Shown here: positions 23,321 through 34,574 of the stretch, piece after piece | Layout of the letters: each line of letters starts with the position of its first letter | How positions within the stretch are numbered: position 1 is the first letter of the stretch | Assembly: GCF_000151315.2 (NCBI RefSeq) | Contig: NW_011887293.1 | Location: 124,001 to 188,000, forward strand | Source: Capsaspora owczarzaki ATCC 30864 | Taxonomy: Eukaryota; Opisthokonta; Filasterea | Direction of reading: 5' to 3' | DNA: 64,000 bases | Made by a program: the position numbers and the translations under genes | The notes under the pieces: generated by a model | Databases searched by the model: none | The model's input: the letters and a program-made list of their open reading frames with translations, nothing else | What the model was told of the DNA's origin: nothing

Positions 23321-25489
23321 TTAAGGCAACGGGCGGTTGGCAGCAACCCAGGTCTTGGTGGCGCTGCTCTTGGTGACCGCTTGCCGAACAGCGGCAACAG
23401 CCTCATCAAGAACATCAGCCTTGACCACGTCGGTAAAGTGTTGACGGCTGGTCGCCTCCAGCTTTTGTGCAGTGTCAAACACCTTTGTGGCTGTCTCGAC
23501 GGGCATGCTGGGGTTGAGCTTGATGATGGAGTCGGCCGAGGTCACCTTCAAAAAGATGACCACGGGCTTGAGCTTGTTGGCGCGAAGCGTTTCGACGGCG
23601 GATGCGCTCACGTCGACAATGCAATGCTTCTTTTGTTGGATGACGGTTCGCACAGCGTCGATCGAGGTGCCGTACAGGTTTTGCTTGAACTGGCCAGCCT
23701 CCATAAACTTTTCCTCCTTCATGTCCTTCTCCATCTGCTCGCGAGTGACGAAAAAGTACTCGCGTCCGTTCTCCTCGTCCGGGCGCGGAGGGCGAGTGGT
23801 GTGAGGCACGCACGGGGCGTACAGGTCTGGCTCCTCTTGCAAGAGACGCTCGTAGATGAGGTCCTTGACGGGGCCGAGAATGACCAGTGGTCGCTTAAAG
23901 TCGGTCGTGGACGAGTCGAGCGTGACAATCTCGTAGGTGGGCACCGCGGGGAATTTGCTATTGTCTTTGGTGGCGTCGGTCGAGCCAGAGCGAGACGCGG
24001 CAGGCGAGTCTTCCCCTCGGCTCTTCTTGCCAAAGATGGAGAGCTTCTTGACCATCCGCATCGAGCCGCGACCGTCCTTGTCCTTGCCATGGAACTTGGC
24101 GGCAATTTCGGCTTCCTCTGCAGGGGTGAGCGTCGAGCTAAGCGGGCCGTCAAACTTGACGTTCTTGCTCTTGCCTCGCTCGCGACGCTCGTGTCGGGCG
24201 CGCGAAGGGATCAGACCCACCTGCGCCTGATCGGCCTCCATGCGAGCCTCCCACCACTCGTCATCGTTCGCGTTGCTAACAAAGAGAATGTCGCCAGGCT
24301 TGAACGACAGCGCCTTGCCGGGGCACTCCTTCGGGTCGGGAATAAACTCGAACAGGGCACGGACGTGGAAGCTCTTGGGACCGCCCGAGGTGACGAGCGG
24401 CGAGGCGGCCGCGCCAGCAGACGAAATGCTGGTCTTTGCAGGGGTCGAAGGAGCCGTGTTGCTCTGCTCAGAGGCTGCGGCAGCAGCACCGGGAGCAGCA
24501 GCAGCGAGAGTGCCTACGCTGAGTTTCTTGCTGGCGTTTTCGTCGAGCGTCTGCAGATACTTTTCAAACGTGGGGTTGAAGCGGACAGACAAGCGGACCT
24601 CGCCCGACGACTGCTTGAGAACGGAGGCAGCGCCCTCGTGTGACATGCTCAACACGACCGTGTCGTTGACCTTCAAAATTTCATCGCCACGACGGAGTCG
24701 GCCGTCACGGTCGGCAACACCGCCGCTGAGAATCTTTGACACGTAAATGTTGGCACGCTGTTCACTGCCACCGACAATGTTAAACCCAAGGCCGGTCGAG
24801 CCCTTGACCAGGACGATTTCGCGAGTGGGCTCTGCTGCTGCAGCACCCGCAGCGGAAGGAGTTGGCGAGGCCACAGCGGCGGCGGCGGCCGGGGCAGCAG
24901 CTGCCGGCGCAGGCGCGGGCGATGCCGGGGTCTTGTCGACCACGGGAGCAGCAGCAACAGCAGCAACAGCAGCAGCGGACTGCTTGGGTGCTGGCGACGC
25001 TGGAGCAGCAGCAGTCGTAGCCTGTTTGGATGGCGCTGGGGATGCGGCCGGTGTGGAGGCGGCGCTGTCGGCAGGAGTCGTGTCGGACGAGGGTTTGGTG
25101 GCCTTTGTCAGATTGTCACCGGCGTCATTGATGCGGTGGAAGAGGGTCGACGACGAGACGCCGAGAATATCCTTGAGTGCGTTCAACGAGGCCGGGTCTG
25201 CCTTGTCCTTCAGTGCGGCAACCACTTGCTGAAGTTGCTTTGTCTGGGCAGTGTTAGATTCGGCAGCTGTTGAAAGAAGCAGGCAGGCGAGGGTTGTTGG
25301 GGGTGGTGAGTCAAAATTCTCGCAAGGGGCAGACTCTCTTTTTCCCAGTGCTTTGCGGGGTGATCATAGATGGGATGAGTCTCCATCTATTCTCCAGGGC
25401 GATTCTGTGCGAGGATTCTGTGTGCTCCAAATCGCAGGATAGAGTCACGCCCCCAAACATCATGCGCAATTCACTCACCTGTAGGCATT
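23321..25489 (-). CDS. DLG: DLG-type MAGUK scaffold with a single PDZ
   Basis: MAGUKs are membrane-associated scaffolds; DLG organises cell polarity and junctions in animals. A 10-base first exon (25480-25489, ATGCCTACAG) joins 23321-25266 in phase, giving 651 residues. A short N-terminal helical stretch (QLQQVVAALKDK, LNALKDILGV) may be an L27-like module. A Pro/Ala/Ser linker leads to one PDZ (about 153-235: LGFNIVGGSEQRANIYVSKI), an SH3 (about 302-370: RALFEFIPDP, DDEWWEARM), a basic hinge with a KKLSIFGKKSR hook-like segment, and a guanylate-kinase domain (about 460-640: RPLVILGP, PHTTRPPRPDEENGREYFFV, YGTSIDAVR, KHCIVDVS). The GK domain lacks a true ATP-binding P loop, as in other MAGUKs, so it should be a protein-binding module. 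Animal DLG proteins have three PDZs; this protein keeps only the one resembling PDZ3. An MPP-type name is possible, but the GK sequence looks closer to DLG. Confidence 0.85.
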
Positions 25490-26849
25490 TTCTTGGAACG
25501 ACAGAAATGGAACGGATCAGTACTTGTGGTAGGTCGCTCGAGTAAAAACTAAAATCAGCCAAACAAAAAACACATTCAGAGCGACGTCCAGGCAGGAGCA
25601 GAGCATAAACAGAGCAGGGACGACGTCAGGCAGGGAGCAACGAGTCAAACTTCAAGGGGATGGCTTGGGAGGACCAAAATCGCCGGCTCAATCCGACAGA
25701 TCGAACGAGAGAGCCGAATGATCAAGGAGTTGGGGTAGGGGTAGGGGTTGAGAGTAGTGCATGTGCATTCAAGTTGGATGATGGATGATGGATGAAGGTT
25801 TGAGGCAATAGGATTACAATCCCTGATCCAGTCACCCCCCCCCCTCCTCATCCGCATCACCAATCCACTCATCAGCACCCAACACATGCACACACTCATA
25901 GATGCACACTATCGCACATGAGACTGAGAGCCTCAAGCCTGCCTCATCCCCCATTCCTTCGCTTCAGACTTCCCCAAATCACGCAACGTTCTGGACATTC
26001 AACGCGCCATCTCTCGTGACTCTGACTCGGGGGTGGGTTCCCTTCATCCCAAGCCACCCACCCACCGAGCACCACCACCACCACCACCGCCGCCGCCGCC
26101 GCCGCCTCGGCAACGAGGAATGAGGGATGAGAGCAAAAGGGGTTGAAATTCAAACCTACCCTCTTTTTTTTTTTTTTTTTTTTTTTTCCTTCCCTAAGAT
26201 GTGAGGGTGGACCAAGCGATGCGTCATCGCGGCTGCTCCGGTTTGTGGCCCCCATAAACCCCCCCCCTTCCTTCACCTTGTTCACAAACGACGACACACG
26301 ACAACCGACGCTCCCGTTCTCAATAAAATAAAATAAAATAAAATAAAATAAAATAAAATAAAATAAAATAAATCCCTCGTCGTAATGGAAAAACGATAGA
26401 AAAACGGTTTTTTTTCCCATTTTTCATTGAAGAGAGAAAAACTCCCTCGTTGCAGACCCCAACCACCACCACCACCACTCAGCCCGTGCCACATCACACC
26501 AACACTTGCAGGCCGAATGCCGACACAGAGACATGCCCCGATTGGGGGCGGCGGGCGGGAAGAGAGAAAAAACAGGAACACAACAGCGAGAAAGAGCGAG
26601 ATTGGATTTTGAAAAATGAAAAAATCATTGAAAAATGAAAAAAAACTCACAAAAGAAAAAAAAAAACCGACTGGCTGAGAAATAATGATTGACTGAGAAA
26701 TCATGAACGAGCTGGTTGATTCTCATATTAACCTTTTACAATTACAACAGCTACAAACAGCTACAAACAGCTACTTCAAACATGACAACCAAAGCGAAAG
26801 CGCAAATTCTCTCGTGCTTCTTATTTTTTTTTTTTGTTCTTTTTGGGTG
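25490..26849. other. intergenic region upstream of DLG and downstream of the USP gene
   Basis: 1.36 kb. It holds GGGTAGGGGTAGGG-like G blocks near 25733, C runs near 25838 and 26262, a CACCACC then CGCCGCC run at 26071-26107, a T run at 26164-26187 and an AAAAT repeat. No gene is supported. The DLG promoter should lie in the first few hundred bases. Confidence 0.45.
26322..26372. repeat. (AAAAT)10 microsatellite
   Basis: A nearly pure pentanucleotide repeat between the DLG and USP genes. A second locus with the same unit is at 37232-37270. Confidence 0.9.
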
Positions 26850-29800
26850 CTACTTGCTCAGCGCGTCAGACATGGCCTGCAACTCTGCTTGCTGCGAAGG
26901 GTCAAGAGCCACCTCCTGCACGGGGAAGACGACCTGCTCGGCCTCTTCACGGCGCTTGAACTCTTGCACGGCCTCTAACTCTTCGGGATGGAGGTCTTGC
27001 AGCGAGACCTGCGACTTGAGGTAGCGAAAGCCGACAGACTCGTTCTGCTCAGCAATTTGATTGGTGCCATCATCGTCGTCGTCGGCGGCGGCGGCGTCCT
27101 GCTGCTCAGTGTCAGACTCGGAGTGCACGTCGTCGTCATTGCCACCCAGACGCGAGTACCCGGACGTGTCAATGAGGGGAGGCTCCAGCTCGCCCTCACG
27201 CTCGCGCTCTTCCTGGTCGCTTTCGTCGTCGCTATACTCGAGCCGAATGTGCGTGGTGGTCGTGGTGGCGTTGCCGTCCACATCCCCATTGTTCTCGTAG
27301 ACTGCAATCTCTTCCGTCTCTTGCTTGGGCAGAGCGCTGCTTGCGGAGGACAGAGCCGAGGAGGATTCGGGGGCAAAGTTGGCACTGGACGTGTAAAAGT
27401 CATCGTCAAACAACGCCGGTGGGCTGCCCGTGAGCGCGAGACCATCGGAAGACTGGAGTGGAATGGTCGGGCCGTCAGCTGGTGCCCACGGGTCATACGG
27501 AATGACCAACGACTTGCGGGGGTATGTCAGGACTTCTCCGTCGTCATGCAGGGCTGCAGCGATTGCGGCTTCGTGAAGAGATGAACCAGTGGTGCGCGGG
27601 GGGTACGTCAGGACTTCTCCGTCGTCCGGCAACGCTGACGAGAACGCGGCTGCATGAAGAGACGGAGCGGACGACGACGACGACGACGGTTGAGCATCAA
27701 CAGCCGAAGAAACCGGCGGATCAGCAAGGGGAGACGCATCCGTCGTGCGCAGCAAGTCGAGGTTGACGGCGGAGGCGCAGTGGCGGCGTTGGTAGAAGAG
27801 AACATACGCCTCGCTGTTCACAACCTCGTGCGGCTGCGCCTTGGAGCAATGCGAGTCGTTGTAGTTGTACCATTGGTTGGTGGGGGCGTGCAGCGCAAAC
27901 GCAGTGTAGTGGCCGCCGCTCATGCCGCCAAAGTGGTTGACAACGCCGACAAGATCGTAGAGCATAGTATCGGGCTCGTTGTGCAGCTGCGCTTCCGCGG
28001 CCACAAACGGCGCCAGGTTGAGGCCCCGCATCGGGTAGTGAATGTTCGCTTCAATCTTGTCGCGCCACGACTTGGAGTACTGGAAGCGCTTGAGATGAAC
28101 GACAACAACGTCGGGAAGCTTCCACAGATGGAACTGCTTGGCGGCAGGTTGCAGGTCTTTGCAGTTGGGGCAAAACCAGTGATCGTTCGGTCCCAGGTTT
28201 TCTTCTGTGGTGAAGGCGGCAAAGCACTTTTCCAGGGTGAGCGTTGCGTCGTCTGCAGCTGCAGCAGCGTCGCCAGCAGCAGCTCCATTCCGTTCGGCAA
28301 AATTCACCACACGATTCGCGGTTTCGGAATGGTAGAAATCGCAAGTGAGCCACTCAATGACAATGGCCTCCGACGACCGCAACTGGACGAGCTCGTCGCC
28401 AGCCTCATCCTCAGCGTCGGCGTCGGCGTCGGCGTCATTCTCGTCGACAGGCGCGACAGCCTCTTCTGCGGCGCTGCTGGCGGCATCATCTCCAGCAGCG
28501 AGAAGAGCCTGCTTTTGGTCGCGCTGCAGCTTTCGCATAAAGGAACGTTGGCCAGGGACGGTGCAGCCCGTGCAGTACGCATTGTACGGGCACCGCGAGC
28601 AGTTGGAGCCGTACATGTTGGTCAGGACGAGCCGATAGGGCAGGGTTTTGCCATCGCAAGCGCTAAAGCGTTGGCGGAACACGACAGGGACCGTGCGGTT
28701 TGCAATCGTCTGGTGACGCGGTCCCACAGCTCGAGNNNNNNNNNNNNNNNNNNNNNNNNNNNNNNNNNNNNNNNNNNNNNNNNNNNNNNNNNNNNNNNNN
28801 NNNNNNNNNNNNNNNNNNNNNNNNNNNNNNNNNNNCACGCCAAACCAGTCTCTACAGAGCTTGCCGTTCTGGGGAAGCGGGTGCCCAAGGTTGCGCAGGA
28901 TGGTTACAAGAACACAGACTTGGCTGGAACAGAGCGTGGACCAGCAACAGGGCGTTCCGTGACGGCGACGTCCTTGAACGTGATGGGGTCAATGTTCTCC
29001 TTGCAGGCTGGGCAAGGAAAGGTCCATGTCGTCCGCATCCAAATCGGGCAATGGGTGTATCAAAGTCGTCGTCGTCGTCGTCGTCGTCGTCGAGATCGGC
29101 ATTCGCCGCCGATGTGGTTGCAGAGGGCGTTGCAGCACCAAACATGACGGGAACGCTGAGCGGGTCGCATTCCAAGACGGTTGTCTCGTCGCCGTCCAAC
29201 GAGTCGACAATCACCTTGACCGTCTCGCCGACCTCGCTCATTCGTTGGCGCTCCTCGAGTCTGGCTTGAGCCTCCATTCGCTTTCGCTCGCGGCTGGCTT
29301 TCTTGTCGCGTTTGAGTGCATTGAGTTTCATGCGGGCGTCGAGGAAGACGCGCTCGGCGTAATCCTCGGCACAGTTCTTGCAAAACAGCTCCCGACAGCT
29401 GGGGATGAGGTGCTGCATCAGATCGCGGTCGTACTTTTCCTCCCAGCAGATCTTGCAGATGCGCTTTCCATTCGGCAGATATGCAGGCTCCTTGGCGGGC
29501 GGCAAAACTGGCGCAGCGGCGACGGGGGTGGGTGCAGAAGTGTTGGCAGCAGCAGCAGCAGCAGCAGCAGCAGGCACCACTCCTTCGTCAGCGACATACA
29601 CGGGAGGATCGGCCTCCAACGCCTTGCCCTTGTCGCCGGTTGCGCCCACGGCAACAATCGCATCCACAATGGCATCGACCGTCTCAAGAGCAACGTTATG
29701 ATCGGCCTCGGTCGTCGTCACGACAGAGTTGAAGCCAATGCCAGAATAGAGCTCGGGGTGCATGCCAGGAGCGCGCTCGGGAGCCGGCAGCGGGCTGGGA

Positions 29801-32058
29801 GATGCTGCATCCTTGTTGGTTAGGTTTTGTGGCGCGGGATCGGCGGCGGGGAGATCGACAGGCGGGAGCGACTCGTACACGACAATCTCATCGCTCTCGC
29901 TAATTTCGCGAACGTCCATGTCGTCCGCCAGAACGCGAAAGACGTAGCTCTTGAAATGGTCGACAACAACAAGCGACGACGACGGCACCTTGAGCATTTC
30001 GCCCATCTTGGCGCGCAGGATGGGCAGATTGGCCGTCTTGGGAACAGTCACGTTCATGCGCACGACGGGAAGTTGGGTGTCGCGCGGAACAAAGTGAGTT
30101 ACGATGACGCGCTCGTTCGAGACGGGCACGGGGACCGAGACGTACATGAACGGGTCGAACGTGATGGAGACCTTGTTGCACGTGGTGCAAATGACGGTGC
30201 TTTTGAACTGGCCCTGGAACAAGTCGACGACAACAGACTGGTTGCGCAGCAGGTGTCGTCGCCAGGCCTCTTGTGCCACTTCCTCCAGATTGTCGGTGGA
30301 GGTGGACTCGACCTTCTCCACGTATGGCTTTTTGAGCACGCGGTTGAGGTCCTCGTGCAGACCATCCAGCAAAAAGGCGAGGAATTCCTGCGAGTCTTGC
30401 TGCGAATAGCCGGCAAACTGCGTGGCGAACGAACCGAGCGCCTTCTTGAACGAGTTTGGCGCCACGCAGTCAAACTTGCCGCTCCACAGCTCGCGGATGA
30501 GCGCGCCATACTCGTCGGCCATCTTGCCCTTGAGGCCGAGCGGATTGTCGCGATTAATGTGGTCCACAAAGGCGTTGCTCACAAAGTAGCTCGTGAGCGG
30601 CGCAATGTTGCTCAAGCACTGCAGGCCCGAGTTCATAAAGCACGTGTTGCCGAGGTTGCGCAAGCCCGCGAGACCGCCAACCCCGCGACCAGCGCGAGCA
30701 ACCTCATTTTCGTCACGCCAGTAGGGAATGGTGCGCGAGGACGTGGAAGCGTAGTTGGTTGGCTCTTCAAACATGGACGCAATGGAAGGAATGCCAAAAT
30801 CGTCATCGTCGTCCAGCAAGGAGCGATTCTTTCCCGCTTTGGAGGCAGCGGTGGTGGTGGTGGTGGTCGCGGCGACGGGACGCGGTGGTGGGACGGCAGT
30901 CCGGTTGCGACCGAGATCGTTAAAGTCGTCAAGATCGGCCTCGCCCGGCTGGAGATGGCGCGTCTGTGGGGTGAGGAATGCCTCCCAGCCACCATCCTCC
31001 TTGGGCGAGGAGGGCACGCTGGAAGGCGAGCGCGTGGGGAGTCGTCCAAGCGCCTCACCAGTCACATCGTGGTAGACACGGTGCGAGTCGAGATAGGGCT
31101 TGGACTCGAAGGAGCCCGTCGACGAGCGGGAGGAGCGGGAGGACGAAGAAGACGAGGACGAAGAAGACGAGGACGAACTGGACAGTCGCCGCGACGCCTG
31201 GGAATAGGTGACGTGGGAGCTGATTCCGACGTGCGTCTTGAAGGTGCCTTCCTGCAGCAATGCCGCGTTATCCATCAAATCATCGTCACCAAACTCGTAA
31301 TCAGCATAGTCGACGACGGGAGATTCACGGCGGTGCTGGAGGGTCCGGTCAGAGTGGCCCCAGGCAGTGTCCGTCAGAGAATCGCCAGCAACGGAATCGC
31401 CGTCGGCATGGGCACCGCCCGTTGGGGGTGACGACGAGGAGGAAGCTGCAGACGCCAGCTGGCCACCCGCAGACGCAGACACGGGTTGGAAGCGACCGTT
31501 GGCCACCCACGCAGTCACATCGTCCGGCGAAAGCGTCGCCCACGAGTTGATGCCGGCAGAGGTCGAGCCGGCGACAGAGACGGCCGAGCTTCCAGGGCCT
31601 GTGGCAAGCGCCGAGACAGACGACGGAGCAGGCGAGCATGCGCCAAGGCTTTCTTGAGCAGCAGCAGAAGTGGGAATTCGTGCGTGCGGCGACTTGATGG
31701 TGTGTATGCTAGCGTCCTCTACGATCGTGGCCGAGTCGGCAGACAGTGAGCCGCTGGCGTCTGCAGCGGTGGATGTGACAGAGACAGAAACGGGCTCGGC
31801 GGGCGAAGAGGCGGTCGAGGCCACGACAGACACGCCCAGTGCCACGCTGAAGGCCCCGGACACGGACGAAATGTTGGTCCAGGTGCCATCTTCGCCGATC
31901 GAGTTTGTGCTAGTGCCAGCAGCGGCGTTTTCCGCGGCGGTGGCAGCGTTGACGAGAGCCCAGCTCGACTCCATGGTGACAGAAGCCTCAGATCCAGACG
32001 AAGACAGCGAAGAAGAAACGGCAGGAATAGCTGGGTTTGATCCAGGAGCAGCTGGCAT
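26850..32058 (-). CDS. ubiquitin-specific protease (USP4/11/15/32 type) with a RING-like insert; contains an assembly gap
   Basis: This is a cysteine deubiquitinase. From ATG 32058 about 460 Ser/Thr/Asp-rich residues lead to the Cys box GLRNLGNTCFMNSGLQC (near 30650) and GYSQQDSQEFLAFLLDGLH. The His box GGMSGGHYTAFA and WYNYNDSHCSKA lie near 27910 and 27850, so the catalytic Cys and His are present with a usual Asn/Asp region. ELWSGKFDCVAPNSFK and RNQSVVVDLFQGQF match the USP4/11/15/32 clade; no DUSP domain is seen. Between the two catalytic halves lies CKICWEEKY...SCRELFCKNCAEDY (29480-29350) and, in another frame near 29010, CPACKENIDPITF, together a RING-like finger. The frame switch implies an intron or a base error near 29020-29210. 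The reading then runs into 100 Ns (28736-28835) and resumes with LPYRLVLTNMYGSNCSRCPY. The C-terminal 300 residues are acidic and Ser-rich. Exons around the gap are unresolved. Confidence 0.8.
28736..28835. other. assembly gap of 100 N inside the USP gene
   Basis: Exactly 100 N, the usual placeholder for a gap of unknown length. It interrupts the USP catalytic region between the RING-like insert and the C-terminal zinc-ribbon part (CSRCPYNAYCTGC). Confidence 0.98.
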
Positions 32059-33977
32059 TCGCAGGTCGAGATCGAGATTGGGGTGGGGGGATGAGGCGGA
32101 TTGGTTGGCTGTCCAAATAGGTTTTAGTTGTGATGGTCAAAATCCTCGCGTTCTGGTTCGTGTCGTTGAGAGTGCGATTTTGTTATGACGAGATGCACCA
32201 GGAACCAAGCCAAGGAGAGTGGCACAAACGAGTACGAATGACTGAGTGATGGAGTAATCTGAGAAAATTTGCAAACAACCAAAAGGAAAAAAAAAAATCT
32301 GTGACGCAAAAAGTTCAGTGAGTGCACACTCAGCTAGAAGCGCGATTTTGAGATTGAAAGCAGAAGGGCAAAAAGGCACTGACAAACTCCCCCCAAACAA
32401 AAAAGCCGTATTCCTCGCATATGCTCTCATCCCGCAGGTTGGATGTGCTGTGCATTTGGCTGACTGGAAAATATTGTATGAGGTAATGGTTGCCGTTTTT
32501 TTTTTGTTTTTGGCTTTTTTTTTTTTTTTGGCGTTTTTGGAGAGTTGGACACCCCCTCTCCCCGTCTCCAAGCGGCCATGGCGCTGGGACTCTGCTAGAC
32601 GTCGCTGAGCCTTCCTAGCCTCTGACCCAGCAGGCAAAATCGCGCATACACACGCTCTCGCCCAACATTGTCACTGAAAAGAAAAAAAAGCGAATGCAAA
32701 AAGCCCAACCCCATAGCTCGGCCCCAAACTGACGAGCGCCTGCAAGTGCAAGGCTTCCCTGTCGCAACAACGAGTGCTCGGAACCAAGGGTCGCAGTCGC
32801 AGTGCTAGGTTGCGCACCGAACGAGCGACGACGAGCGCCAGCGTCACGTTCCGTCATTGGCTGTACGTTTGGCCCTTTTTTTTTTTTTTTTTTTTTGCAT
32901 GTTTCATTGAAATTGAAGGGCACTTTTCGTTCTCAGCAGTTTCGCGCCCTCGAACGAACAGTGTCTGCGCACCCCGGGTTCCCCCGAGTCCCGAGATGGA
33001 GCCTCCGATGAGCTTTTGTTTTGATGGATGCTAGTTTTGTTGAGGACGCTGTCGTGGCAGTGCTGCTTTGCGTCGCGTCAAACTGGATCAAAGAGCGCTT
33101 TTTGGGGAAGGATGACGTTGCATGGAGTTGGACGAAGGCTGGACCGACTCGTCTCCATCCCTGAAAGCGAGAGGCTCGTGAGGGTGCACTGAAGTGTGGT
33201 TTTGGTGAGGGGTGGAGGGTGGTGGAGGAGTACTGAGAGAAGCACGAAAGGAAACAAAAAAAAAAAAACGAGCAACAATGAACGCACAATGACAAAGAAC
33301 AATGACAAAGAAGAAAAAAAAAAAGAGTGACTCGATGACATCAACAAGCAACAACAACAAGCAGAAGGTAGTCTCGAAGAAGTTTGTCCTCAATTCAACC
33401 ATCCCATCGCAACAAAAACTGCTAGATCTAGAAGCGGATGATTCCTTGGAGATGAAAACTGCATGGCCACCCACAGCCAAAGTCCTGTAGTTACTGTATG
33501 ATCAGCATTGAGATTGTCGCAGTACGTGTATTGACACACAAGATACACATCACACGAGCACTCTAGTCGCAAGTCTGAGCATCTCGCAGCGAAAACGTTT
33601 TGGGCAAACCTTGTTGGAACAAGGAAAGTTGGGTGCTGCTACCACGGACAGTCGTGTGCCGGTTGGCTACCTCGCAGTGAAATGGCACCCCTGCGCTCGT
33701 TCTGGAGCAAAGTCCTCTCCGATCAATGGAGGCAAAATCCTTTGGAAGCGCAATCCATTTTGGCGCCAAATTTTTCGTTTGTGCGACGAGCTGCGAGCGC
33801 AGCGGATGCAGTGACCCTGGTCATTCTTGAGTCGTTTGGTCCTTCCTTGAGTCAAACTAGTGATCAATGCGATCAATGCGCGTGTCGGCGAGGCCTCGCC
33901 CGTGGCGCAGCAGCTGTTCATGATTTTCATTTTGTTGCCTTGTCGAACGGACGACCATCGCGGCTCCAGTCGCCAAA
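32059..33977. other. intergenic region between USP and ANAPC11
   Basis: 1.9 kb. T/A runs lie near 32510-32530, 32876-32896 and 33257-33268. Short open frames on both strands are low-complexity or shadow the ends of neighbours. I see no gene, tRNA or repeat. The USP promoter should be just to the right of 32058. Confidence 0.45.
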
Positions 33978-34226
33978 TCAGAACTTCCACTCTTGACGAC
34001 ACATGGGACACAGCTGGTTGGCGTTCGGCGAGTGGACCCACTTGAGGATGCAGTGCATGTGGAAGCAGTGCTTGCATTGGCCCCAAACGAGCGGGCACTC
34101 GTCGCCAGGCAGCCTGCAGTCCGTGCAGCAGCCATCAAACGCCATTCTGCAGATGCCGCAGGTGTCGTCGTCCACCTTCCAGCGCCACACGGCCACTGCG
34201 CTCCAGTTCTTGACGCGGACCTTCAT
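33978..34226 (-). CDS. ANAPC11: anaphase-promoting complex RING subunit APC11
   Basis: APC11 is the RING-H2 subunit that, with APC2, forms the catalytic core of the APC/C ubiquitin ligase driving mitotic exit. It is a single exon of 82 residues starting MKVRVKNWSAVAVWRW, the normal length and start for the family. Zinc ligands read CGICRMAFDGCC, CRLPGDECPLVWGQC, HCFHMHCILKW and LCPMCRQEWKF, all in place. Upstream in-frame codons (to 34331) are hydrophobic and look non-coding, so ATG 34226 is chosen. An acceptor-like cccag just upstream leaves room for an untranslated first exon. Confidence 0.95.
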   Translation of the reverse strand: MKVRVKNWSAVAVWRWKVDDDTCGICRMAFDGCCTDCRLPGDECPLVWGQCKHCFHMHCILKWVHSPNANQLCPMCRQEWKF

Positions 34227-34574
34227 TCGTCTGGGCACGACAAGAAATTTCGTAGAAAAATGAAGAATGAATGAACGATTTGAAGAATGTTTGTATAATA
34301 CAGCAACTGAGAAAGCAAGCAAAACATGCATTGAAACTCTGATGAAGAGGAAGAAGAAAATAAGCCAACAATCAACACAAGCAGACGCATCCGATAAAGC
34401 AGGGGAAGGAAAACTTTTAAAAAAAAAAACTAGCCAAATGGTAGTTTTTCTTCTTTGTTTTTTGTTTGCTTCAGGTTGAAGGACGCTTGTTTTTGTTTTC
34501 CTCGATCGAGAACGACACAGATCACTGCTGGTCAGGCATCAAAACAAAGTAGGAAACCAAAAACAGGCTTTTTT
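34227..34574. other. short intergenic region between ANAPC11 and the CREB3-like gene
   Basis: 348 bp, AT-rich, with no gene seen. It should hold the ANAPC11 promoter and the CREB3-like 3' end. Confidence 0.45.

Noticed and set aside
26850-28838. A separate gene for the right half of the USP.
   Set aside because: It has the His box and zinc ribbon but no Cys box; together with 28852-32058 it completes one USP, and the split is caused by the N gap.
29827-31431. A 534-codon + strand frame, and other long + strand frames at 4459-5280, 23381-24643 and 27654-29147.
   Set aside because: Antisense of the USP, SYNRG and DLG exons, which carry clear family motifs on the minus strand.
33682-33996. A 104-codon + strand frame overlapping the ANAPC11 end.
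   Set aside because: It overlaps the very well supported ANAPC11 gene on the opposite strand and shows no domain.
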